From contig NZ_CP015411.1 of NCBI RefSeq assembly GCF_001750165.1, positions 3,506,001-3,570,000 on the forward strand: DNA of 64,000 nt, given 5' to 3'. The stretch is from Pseudoalteromonas luteoviolacea (GTDB lineage Bacteria > Pseudomonadota > Gammaproteobacteria > Enterobacterales > Alteromonadaceae). Numbering within the stretch: position 1 is the stretch's first letter; each line of letters starts with the position of its first letter. Of this stretch, positions 19,356-26,884 are shown piece by piece. A program made the position numbers and the translations under genes. The notes under the pieces were generated by a model. The model was not told where the DNA came from. It made no database searches and saw only the letters and a list, made by a program, of their open reading frames with translations.

Positions 19356-19955
19356 TTACAGTACCTTTCGGCCAGAAAATGCGTGCATTAATGTCATTCC
19401 ATCAACCAAGTCTAACTCACCACCTACAGGCATACCATGAGCAATACGAGAAGCTTTAACATTTAGGTTGTTGCATAGTTCAGCAATATAGTGTGCCGTA
19501 GCCTCGCCTTCTACAGTTGGATTGGTTGCAAGGATAACTTCCTGAATTTTTCCATTTTGAAGTGTCGTTTGCAGTTTATCTAATCCAATCTCTTGAGGAC
19601 CAATTCCATCTAGCGGTGACAAATGACCCATTAAGACAAAGTATAAACCGGTATATTGTCCTGTTTGTTCAATTGCTAAAACGTCTGTAGGTGACTCTAC
19701 AATACATAATAACCCAGTATCCTGACGTTTAATACTTTGGCAGATATCGCATACTGGTGCCTCAGAGAAAGTACGGCAAGACTCGCAATGCCCAATATCT
19801 TCCATTGCTTCAGTAAGACAGTTACCTAACTGAGCCCCTCCTTCTCGGTCCCTTTCTAATAAATGAAAAGCGATACGTTGAGCAGACTTAGGACCAATAC
19901 CCGGTAAGCATCTTAATGCTTCAACTAAAGCGGCTAGTTTAGGTGATAACTGCAT
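19356..19955 (-). CDS. recR: Recombination mediator RecR
   Basis: The 199-residue protein (E. coli: 201) has the N-terminal helix-hairpin-helix (LPGIGPKSAQRIAFHLL), a C4 zinc finger (Cys57, 60, 69, 72) and a Toprim domain (CIVESPTDVLAIEQTGQYTG). RecR works with RecF and RecO to load RecA at gaps. In E. coli it is directly downstream of ybaB; here about 6.5 kb of other genes lie between. Confidence 0.97.
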   Translation of the reverse strand: MQLSPKLAALVEALRCLPGIGPKSAQRIAFHLLERDREGGAQLGNCLTEAMEDIGHCESCRTFSEAPVCDICQSIKRQDTGLLCIVESPTDVLAIEQTGQYTGLYFVLMGHLSPLDGIGPQEIGLDKLQTTLQNGKIQEVILATNPTVEGEATAHYIAELCNNLNVKASRIAHGMPVGGELDLVDGMTLMHAFSGRKVL

Positions 19956-20084
19956 ATTTCCTCAAATAGGTGGTAAACACACCAATTATTTATATCTAAA
20001 ACGCGATAATAAGGCATCGTGCGCTTGATTGAAAGTTATCGAGTTGCAGCTAACAACTATTGCACAAAAATCATCTGATAACGT

Positions 20085-20684
20085 TTACTCTTTATTCGTA
20101 CGCTTCTTAAAAGAGCGATTTTTTGACGATTTAGACCTCTGTAAAAAAGCAACCAACACACCACTGATGAAACCAAATAGATGACTTTCGCTGCTAACAT
20201 TGTCAGAAAAATCAAATAATGTTCCAATAAAATTAATATTTGCGTAATAGGTTGCCAAGGCCAATACCAGTAAGCTGAGCACACTCAACAAGTTTCGCTG
20301 AAAAAGCGCGACTCCAACTAACAAACCATAATAGCCCATTACAACACCCGAAGCCCCTATGTGATTACCTCTGGCCGCAAATAACCATACAAATATTCCT
20401 GTTAATAAGATAATACTTACACTTGCAGTCTTAAAGTTAGGTAATCGACTAGCCAAGTAGCCACAAATTAATAAACCCACCAAGTTACCACCTAAATGTG
20501 ACCAAGAATCATGTACAAAGGGCGCCGTAACGATACCGGTAAGATGACGTTGGCTATGTGGTATAAGGCCTAGCCTATCAACTGGTAGTCCAAATGTATC
20601 AAAAAGCATCAGAGCAATCATGGTCAACGATGCACATAAAACATATCTAAAATTGCGTGGAAACAGGAAGTTTGAGAGATGCAT
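20085..20684 (-). CDS. Rhomboid-family intramembrane serine protease
   Basis: The 199-residue protein has about six membrane segments and the rhomboid active site: HLGGN at residues 63–67, the catalytic serine in GASG (Ser112) and His168 in ESHLFGFISG. The C-terminus is strongly basic. Short rhomboids of this kind in marine gammaproteobacteria include rhombosortases that process GlyGly-CTERM proteins, but nothing here decides between that and a general rhomboid. It follows recR upstream on the same strand but is probably an independent unit. Confidence 0.85.
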   Translation of the reverse strand: MHLSNFLFPRNFRYVLCASLTMIALMLFDTFGLPVDRLGLIPHSQRHLTGIVTAPFVHDSWSHLGGNLVGLLICGYLASRLPNFKTASVSIILLTGIFVWLFAARGNHIGASGVVMGYYGLLVGVALFQRNLLSVLSLLVLALATYYANINFIGTLFDFSDNVSSESHLFGFISGVLVAFLQRSKSSKNRSFKKRTNKE

Positions 20685-20811
20685 TACAACTTATCTTACT
20701 TTGTGATGAGAGGGAAATAATAAAGTAGCTGGAAGAATAAGTCTTCATAATTGCTAAAGATATGAAACCTAGATGGTAAAAAACTTAATTGTAAACTTTT
20801 CAAAAACATGA

Positions 20812-20832
20812 AAAAGGCACGTAGACGTGCGG
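20812..20832 (-). terminator. Hairpin with T run on the minus strand in a 450-bp gene-free stretch
   Basis: GCACGT-AGA-CGTGC is followed on the minus strand by TTTTT. It lies about 300 bp downstream of the TauE-type gene, which leaves room for a long 3' UTR or a small RNA. No gene is seen in 20685–21135. Confidence 0.45.
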
Positions 20833-21135
20833 TCCGAAAAATTGATGAATATGATTTTGTCTTTTATGACTCTTCAACCGTCTAGAAAAATTAGCAGATT
20901 ATTCGGAGATATTGAGAAGCAAAAACCAATCTTTATTGTTCAAATGATTACCTGCTGCCTCTGATCTTTAAAAAGTGGGTATTTATTTTAGGTTCTAAAA
21001 TAGGGCAGCGACTTTAATGCAGCTGACCTATCAAACTAAGCGTGCAAATGCGAGTTAAGTTTTGCAATGTGCATTGGTGATTCAGTCTCATCAAATTTGA
21101 TTCATAACTAATACCAACCCTATTTACATTCAGCC

Positions 21136-21960
21136 CTATAAAAAGAGTTGAAGAAGCATACGTATTCCAGTCACAAGCAATACGATAGAAAATACTCTCT
21201 TAAGTTTTACAGCGTCTAATTTAGCTGCGAGCGAGGCGCCAACAGGTGCAAACAATACTGTTAAAGGCACAATACATAGAAATGCCACTAAATTAACAAG
21301 TCCAAATGTGCCCACAGGCGCATCAGCGGGTGATTGACCTAAAATGAGCATGGTCGCAGCGCCCGGTAAAGAGATAATTAACCCAATAGCAGCGGCTGTC
21401 CCCACAGCTTTATGAGCCGGATAGTTATAAAGCGTGAGTAATGGAACAGAAATCGTACCACCACCAATGCCTACCATTGAGCTAAATAATCCAATTGAGG
21501 TACTCATTGTTGCTTGTCCAGCTTTACCGGGCAGTGATTGAAATAATGCTGATTTGCCTGTTCGAAACAGCATATTCAGCGCTGATAAGGTCGCGATGAT
21601 TCCAAATAACCCAGTCAACCAAGTGCCGTTGACGCGTGTTACCAGCCAACTACCTACCAAAACACCGATAAAGATAAACACCGCCCAGCGCTTTAACAAA
21701 TCAAAATCTACATTGCCTTTTTGATTGTGCGAGCGAATTGAGCTAATAGAAGTTGGAATAATTGTCGCTAACGAGGTCGCTGTTGCGATGACCATGGCTG
21801 ACTCTGGTGATACGCCAAAGCCTTGGAAAACAAAAAATAGCACCGGTACAATAACAATACCGCCGCCTACACCCAGCAAGCCTGCCAAAATCCCCGCAAA
21901 TGCTCCTGTTGCAACCAGCGCGATGAGTGTTGAAATATTATTGCTTAAAAACTCTATCAT
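21136..21960 (-). CDS. TauE/SafE-family sulfite/anion exporter
   Basis: The ~274-residue protein has about eight membrane segments and the two internally repeated glycine motifs of the family: GILAGLLGVGGGIVIVPVL near the N-terminus and SMVGIGGGTISVPLL in the middle. The family transports sulfite, sulfoacetate or other small anions. It lies next to a methionine synthase module, so a sulfur-related role is possible, but the substrate cannot be read from sequence. The start is the ATG at 21960; the alternative TTG adds five residues, and neither has a good ribosome site. Confidence 0.85.
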   Translation of the reverse strand: MIEFLSNNISTLIALVATGAFAGILAGLLGVGGGIVIVPVLFFVFQGFGVSPESAMVIATATSLATIIPTSISSIRSHNQKGNVDFDLLKRWAVFIFIGVLVGSWLVTRVNGTWLTGLFGIIATLSALNMLFRTGKSALFQSLPGKAGQATMSTSIGLFSSMVGIGGGTISVPLLTLYNYPAHKAVGTAAAIGLIISLPGAATMLILGQSPADAPVGTFGLVNLVAFLCIVPLTVLFAPVGASLAAKLDAVKLKRVFSIVLLVTGIRMLLQLFL

Positions 21961-22048
21961 AGTGTAAATCAACAACGTTTAATTAAAATAAATAAAACCA
22001 ACAAACGGAGAAACCATTTGTTGGTTATGTGTAAGACAAACGAAGAAA

Positions 22049-23077
22049 TTATGCCAAGAGCTCTTTTCTTACTATTTCTGCCCCAGCGGCTAAAGCCTGT
22101 AATTTACCTCTTGCCACTTCCCTTGATAGCGGTGCCATACCACAATTTGTGCAAGGGTAAAGTTTGTCAGCATCAACATATTTAAGTGCTTCGCGGATGG
22201 TGTCAGCGACTTCTTCTGGCGTTTCGATGTCATTGGTAGCGACATCAATAGCGCCGACCATCACCTTCTTACCTTTCAGAAGTGACAATACTTCAAGCGG
22301 TACTCGACCGTTATGGCATTCTAAAGAAATAATATCGATACTAGATTGCTGAATGGCTGGAAATGTTCTTTCATAGTGACGCCACTCATTGCCTAATGTT
22401 TTTTTCCAGTCGGTATTTGCTTTTATGCCGTAACCATAGCAAATGTGCACAGCGGTTTCGCACTTAAGCCCTTCTGTTGCAATTTCAAGTGCCTCAATAC
22501 CCCATTCGTTCACTTCATCAAGGAACACATTGAACGCAGGTTCATCAAATTGAATGATATTTACGCCAGCAGCTTCTAACTCTTTTGCTTCTTCATTCAA
22601 TGCTTTAGCAAATTCGAACGCCAGGGTTTTACGATCTTGATAATAATCATCATAAAGCGTGTCTACCATCGTCATTGGTCCTGGTAGCGCCCATTTAATT
22701 GGCTGCTCTGTTTGCGAGCGCAAAAACTTCGCATCATCAACAAATACTGGTTTTTGGCGACTTACTGGACCAATAATGCCTGGCACACTGGCATCGTAAC
22801 GGTCACGAATTCTAACTGTCTTTTTATTTTCAAAATCAACGCCGCTCAAGTTTTCAATGAATGTGGTGACAAAGTGCTGGCGAGTTTGCTCACCATCACT
22901 CACAATCTCAATACCCGCATTATCTTGTTCTTGTAATGTAACTCTCAGTGCGTCTTTTTTACCGGCAATCAGTTCTTCGCCTTCTAATTTCCAAGGTGAC
23001 CAAAGCTGCTCAGGTTGTGCCAACCAAGACGGTTTGGGCAGACTACCAGCGGTAGAAGTTGGGAATAATTTTTTCAT
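22049..23077 (-). CDS. mesD: Core methionine synthase MesD (MetE C-terminal-like)
   Basis: The 342-residue protein matches only the catalytic C-terminal barrel of cobalamin-independent methionine synthase. Zinc ligands are visible: His211 and Cys213 (HICYGYG), Glu253 (LECHNGR) and Cys312 (NCGMAP). It lacks the N-terminal half of MetE that binds methyltetrahydrofolate. Next to it is a DUF1852 gene, the known partner MesX. MesD/MesX is a folate-independent, oxygen-requiring methionine synthase described in Acinetobacter and relatives. The methyl donor is not known. The gap to mesX is 24 bp, so they are one operon under the MetR-like gene upstream. Confidence 0.88.
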   Translation of the reverse strand: MKKLFPTSTAGSLPKPSWLAQPEQLWSPWKLEGEELIAGKKDALRVTLQEQDNAGIEIVSDGEQTRQHFVTTFIENLSGVDFENKKTVRIRDRYDASVPGIIGPVSRQKPVFVDDAKFLRSQTEQPIKWALPGPMTMVDTLYDDYYQDRKTLAFEFAKALNEEAKELEAAGVNIIQFDEPAFNVFLDEVNEWGIEALEIATEGLKCETAVHICYGYGIKANTDWKKTLGNEWRHYERTFPAIQQSSIDIISLECHNGRVPLEVLSLLKGKKVMVGAIDVATNDIETPEEVADTIREALKYVDADKLYPCTNCGMAPLSREVARGKLQALAAGAEIVRKELLA

Positions 23078-23101
23078 AATTAATACATCTATACCTTAAA
23101 A

Positions 23102-24088
23102 TCAGAATGACGGTTGAACAAAGTTAGCAGCCCATTTTTCCAGTGTTGACTGGTATCGTTGAATAAAGTTGTCTTCACACCACTTACCTTGTTCAATCGC
23201 AAGGCGAGCTCGCTCTTCTCTGTCATAAACCACTTGCGTTAAAGAGCAATCTAAATTTTTCAGACTTGGTTTGTAAGTTTCCCCAGCCGTAGAATTAGCG
23301 TTATAAATTTCTGGACGATAAATCTTCTGAAACGTTTCCATCGTGCTCAATGTGCTGATCAGCTCCAGTGTGCTGTAATCGTTCAGTAAATCACCGAAGA
23401 AAAAGAATGCATACGGAGCCACACTGTTTTCAGGCATAAAGTAGCGCACTTCCATACCCATTGTTTTGAAATACTGCTCTGTCAGTGATGATTCATTCGG
23501 CGTGTATTCAACACCCAAAATCGGATGTGTATTACTTGTACGGTGATACGTTTTGTTGTCTGATACACTTAAACAAATCACTGGAGGCTTACTGAAGTTT
23601 TCTTTGTAAGCGCTTGAACTAATGAAGTCTTGGAACATTTTACCGTGTAATTCACCATAATTTTCTGGCACAGAAAAATGACCTTTTCCTTCATTGTGTT
23701 TACGCAGTAGCACGCTAAAGTCGTAGTCACGGACATACGATGAGAAGTTATTACCCACAATACCTTCGATGCGTCTGTTTGTATGATGATCAACAATATA
23801 TGTTTTTAATACTTCAATCGTAGGGAAGGTTTCACCATTGCCCTCAACGTCAATATCAACATGTACAATATCAATTTCAACAGAGTAACGGTCTTTGTTT
23901 GGGTTATCCCAATTTGCCAGACTGTTAAAGCAGTTGTTGATCATGTTAATTGCTTTACGAAGGTTTTCCTGACGTACTTCACCACGCGCCAAATTAGCAA
24001 AGTTTGTAGTCAGGCGCGTATCGTTTGAAGGTGAATAATGCTCATCAAATCGAATAGTCTTAATTGAATAGGTGAAATCGCTGCTCAT
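23102..24088 (-). CDS. mesX: DUF1852 protein MesX, partner of MesD
   Basis: The 328-residue protein starts MSSDFTYSIKTIRFDEHYSP and belongs to DUF1852 (MesX), which is found almost only beside mesD and is needed for MesD activity together with oxygen. No classical cofactor motif is visible. It is the first gene of the mesX–mesD operon. The 466-bp upstream region holds the palindromes expected for a LysR/MetR-type activator. Confidence 0.87.
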   Translation of the reverse strand: MSSDFTYSIKTIRFDEHYSPSNDTRLTTNFANLARGEVRQENLRKAINMINNCFNSLANWDNPNKDRYSVEIDIVHVDIDVEGNGETFPTIEVLKTYIVDHHTNRRIEGIVGNNFSSYVRDYDFSVLLRKHNEGKGHFSVPENYGELHGKMFQDFISSSAYKENFSKPPVICLSVSDNKTYHRTSNTHPILGVEYTPNESSLTEQYFKTMGMEVRYFMPENSVAPYAFFFFGDLLNDYSTLELISTLSTMETFQKIYRPEIYNANSTAGETYKPSLKNLDCSLTQVVYDREERARLAIEQGKWCEDNFIQRYQSTLEKWAANFVQPSF

Positions 24089-24144
24089 AATATTGTGGGT
24101 CCTTAGCTTAAAATTAAATCTGACCTGAATGTCTGAAGCAATTC

Positions 24145-24205
24145 TATGATGAATAATTCATGATTAATATTGATTTAATTTTATGATTCTATGAGTTTTG
24201 CTCAT
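24145..24205. promoter_or_regulatory. Candidate MetR-binding palindromes upstream of mesX
   Basis: The stretch has ATGAATAATTCAT, a 13-bp palindrome similar to the TGAA-N5-TTCA site of MetR but with a 3-base spacer, and ATGAG-TTTTG-CTCAT 40 bp further on. They lie 60–115 bp upstream of the mesX ATG, a normal position for a LysR-type activator. The rest of 24089–24554 shows no gene. Confidence 0.4.
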
Positions 24206-24509
24206 AATACCGTGTTAACGGATCGAATATTCGAAGGCTCTGGAATTTTTAATCACTGTGCTCAGTACACTTAGGTGGTAATTAATTCTCTGTTTGGTAA
24301 TACTGTTTTATGAGCAAACTAATTGATTAATTAGTGTATTTATCGGGCAGTATTTCGAAGTGGCGTGTTATCACTGAAAACTGTTTTACTGAGTGATAGA
24401 CCGCAGCCTAAGCGCACAGAAAAACACACGTTTAGGCCATTTATCATTTATTTAAAATAGGTAAAACGAATGCTTTAACCCTCTTGTGCATTTTATTTAT
24501 GTAGACAAA

Positions 24510-24548
24510 TAAAAAAACAACTTTAGCCATTAGGAAGTGCTAATGGCT
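24510..24548 (-). terminator. Terminator of the MetR-like gene
   Basis: AGCCATTA and TAATGGCT form an 8-bp stem with an 8-base loop, followed on the minus strand by AAAG then TTG and seven T. Confidence 0.7.
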
Positions 24549-24554
24549 GCTAAT

Positions 24555-25463
24555 TTACTCAGGGCTGATTGCTGCAGGATGTTTGTAACTATGCGCCATT
24601 TTGATAAAAGCGCTGAGGTAATCAATATTACTATCCCCTTCTCGAGTACCTAAATAAATCTGCTTCGCGATGCCATTTTTACCTAAACGTACAACCGACA
24701 ATGGTAGTTTTGTGCTGTACTCTTCAGCCAGCCAGCGCGGCAAGGCTGCAACCCCTCGACCGCATGCAACCATTTGCAACATGATATCGGTGGTTTCGAC
24801 AGTTTTATGTTGCTTAGGGATCACTTGATCTGGGTTGAGGAACTGTGTGTAAATATCAAGGCGATCTTTTGATACTGGGTAGGTAAACAAAACTTGGTCT
24901 CTGAGATCTTCAGCTTGGGCAAATTTTTTAGCTGTTAATTCGTGATCTTTAGGAACGACGAGCACTTGTTCATAATCAAATACTGGCTCAAAGACTAAGC
25001 CACTTTTAAAGTAGGGATCAGGTGTTACCAGCAAATCTATTTCATAATCTAGCAAAGCCCCTACTCCGCCAAATTGGAATTTTTGTTTAACATCGACGTC
25101 AACACCCGGCCAAGTCTCTAAAAAAGGTGATACCACTTTTAACAGCCATTGATAGCAAGGGTGGCATTCCATACCGATCCGCAATGTACCGCGCTCGCCC
25201 ATAGCGATTTGCTTAAGCCTTTCTTCAGCACCGCTTAATAGCGGAAGCGCACGATTTGCGATATTGAGTAAATAGTGGCCTGCTTGTGTTAGCCTTAAGC
25301 TTCTTCCGTCACGTACCCAAACAGCAGTACCGAGATTGTCTTCCAGTTTGCGCATTGTATGACTTAATGCTGATTGTGTTACACAGAGCTCTTTTGCCGC
25401 AGCAGTGAGAGATCCTTGCTGATGGACAGCATGAATGATACGAAGGTGGATACGTTCTAACAT
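24555..25463 (-). CDS. metR: LysR-family regulator, MetR-like
   Basis: The 302-residue protein has an N-terminal winged HTH (residues 1–60; GSLTAAAKELCVTQSALSHTMRKLE) and a LysR substrate domain. It resembles E. coli MetR, the homocysteine-responsive activator of methionine genes, in the N-terminal start and in the IGMECHPCYQWL segment. It sits between the mesX–mesD operon and a divergent flavin reductase gene, so it probably activates both. Confidence 0.85.
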   Translation of the reverse strand: MLERIHLRIIHAVHQQGSLTAAAKELCVTQSALSHTMRKLEDNLGTAVWVRDGRSLRLTQAGHYLLNIANRALPLLSGAEERLKQIAMGERGTLRIGMECHPCYQWLLKVVSPFLETWPGVDVDVKQKFQFGGVGALLDYEIDLLVTPDPYFKSGLVFEPVFDYEQVLVVPKDHELTAKKFAQAEDLRDQVLFTYPVSKDRLDIYTQFLNPDQVIPKQHKTVETTDIMLQMVACGRGVAALPRWLAEEYSTKLPLSVVRLGKNGIAKQIYLGTREGDSNIDYLSAFIKMAHSYKHPAAISPE

Positions 25464-25580
25464 GTTTAATCATGAGTAAAATTAATAGATTGTTTATAAT
25501 ATATCATTTTCTCTCATCAATAAACTCACCTAAACTAGCATCAATTAAATAATCCATACGATTAAGTGTAAGTTTATAAA

Positions 25581-26363
25581 ATGAAAAATGAAGTTAAAAC
25601 ATCCCCTGTCGCACATTATGACGTGTGTGTAACCAAGATCGAATCACTCAATAAACATACCTTTGAAATTGAGCTGTTAGCTCCAGAGGGAACAGTATTG
25701 AACTATAAGTCTGGGCAATATTTGAAGCTCGAACTGGATGTGAATAATGATGGTCAACCATTGTGGCTTTCATACACGATTTCTAGCCGTTTAGAAGCTG
25801 ATAAACCAAATAGAGTCAGCTTAATTATCCAAGTTGTTAGTGACTTTTCAGGCAAAGTAGTTGACTGTTTGTTTGCTGCTAAAGCCAGTAACCAGCCAGT
25901 CAAGATCGTGCTTGCCATGGGCAAAGCATTTTTACAAACGAACCTTGATCAGCCTCATTTGTTTGTCGCCGCGGGCTCTGGCATATCCAAGATTAAGTGT
26001 ATAACGGAAGAGATTTTGCATCGCGATCCTGATGCGAATATCAATATTTACTGGTCTAATCGTCATAGCGATGACTTTTTTCTTTTAGAACAGTTTCACA
26101 ATTGGGCGACTACGCATAAAAACCTGAATTTCCATACAATTTTAGAGTCAGCTCAGCCGGGTTGGACAGGAAGAACAGGCTTTCTCTACGAAGTCATACA
26201 GCAAGACCATATCGATCTTAAAGAGACACATGCTTATTTATGTGGTTCGCCGCAGATGGTTTATGGCACGATTGACCAGCTCAACGCCTTAGGCTTAGAA
26301 GAACGAAATTGCTATTCAGATGTTTTTGAGTTTTCACCTAGAGCCGAAAAACTAGAAGCATAA
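25581..26363 (+). CDS. NAD(P)H-flavin reductase, Fre/LuxG-like
   Basis: The 260-residue protein is similar over its whole length to E. coli Fre: GQYLKLELD and LSYTISS form the flavin-binding barrel, GSGISKIKCITEEIL is the nucleotide-binding loop, and GWTGRTGFLYEVIQQDH and YLCGSP match the C-terminal half. The Arg of the usual RxYS-type flavin motif is replaced by Leu. It is divergent from the MetR-like gene, so it probably supplies reduced flavin to the oxygen-dependent MesD/MesX system; this is inference from position. Confidence 0.8.
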   Translation: MKNEVKTSPVAHYDVCVTKIESLNKHTFEIELLAPEGTVLNYKSGQYLKLELDVNNDGQPLWLSYTISSRLEADKPNRVSLIIQVVSDFSGKVVDCLFAAKASNQPVKIVLAMGKAFLQTNLDQPHLFVAAGSGISKIKCITEEILHRDPDANINIYWSNRHSDDFFLLEQFHNWATTHKNLNFHTILESAQPGWTGRTGFLYEVIQQDHIDLKETHAYLCGSPQMVYGTIDQLNALGLEERNCYSDVFEFSPRAEKLEA

Positions 26364-26392
26364 ATAAAGTCACTAAAACGCCTATCAAATAC

Positions 26393-26425
26393 AAAAAGCT
26401 CAGGCATTTATTACCTGAGCTTTTT
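26393..26425. terminator. Bidirectional terminator between flavin reductase and ybaB
   Basis: AAAAAGCTCAGG and CCTGAGCTTTTT form a 12-bp perfect stem with a 9-base loop, with T runs on either strand. Confidence 0.88.
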
Positions 26426-26498
26426 GTAGTTTTTGTCCCGCACTTCTCCCCCTGTGGGGATAAATAGAATAAAAACCTTTTAATTCATAGTGTTAAGC

Positions 26499-26825
26499 TT
26501 AGAAAGGCATTTTAAAGCCAGGCGGCATTTGCATTCCACCGGTTACATCAGACATGCGCTTTTGTGACTCTTCGCCTACACGGCGCACAGCATCATTTAC
26601 CGCAGCTGCAAGTAAATCTTCAATCATGTCTTTGTCGTCTTCCATTAGACTTTCATCAATTTCTACACGACGAACATTGTGGCTACCAAGCATAGTTACT
26701 TTCACAAGACCAGCACCTGCTTCACCAGTTACTTCTAAGCTTTTGATTTCTTCTTGGGCTTTTTCCATGCGCTCTTGCATTTGCTGAGCTTGCTTCATGA
26801 TATTGCCCATTCCACCTTTAAACAT
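26499..26825 (-). CDS. ybaB: YbaB/EbfC nucleoid-associated protein
   Basis: The 108-residue protein starts MFKGGMGNIMKQAQQMQERM and ends MPPGFKMPF, matching YbaB (109 residues in E. coli). It is a dimeric DNA-binding nucleoid protein. It lies 59 bp downstream of dnaX in the conserved apt–dnaX–ybaB order. Confidence 0.97.
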   Translation of the reverse strand: MFKGGMGNIMKQAQQMQERMEKAQEEIKSLEVTGEAGAGLVKVTMLGSHNVRRVEIDESLMEDDKDMIEDLLAAAVNDAVRRVGEESQKRMSDVTGGMQMPPGFKMPF

Positions 26826-26884
26826 AGTGTACTCTCTTACTTCAATAATTTAATTGGTTAAAAGATAAAGTCTATTGTACTCAA

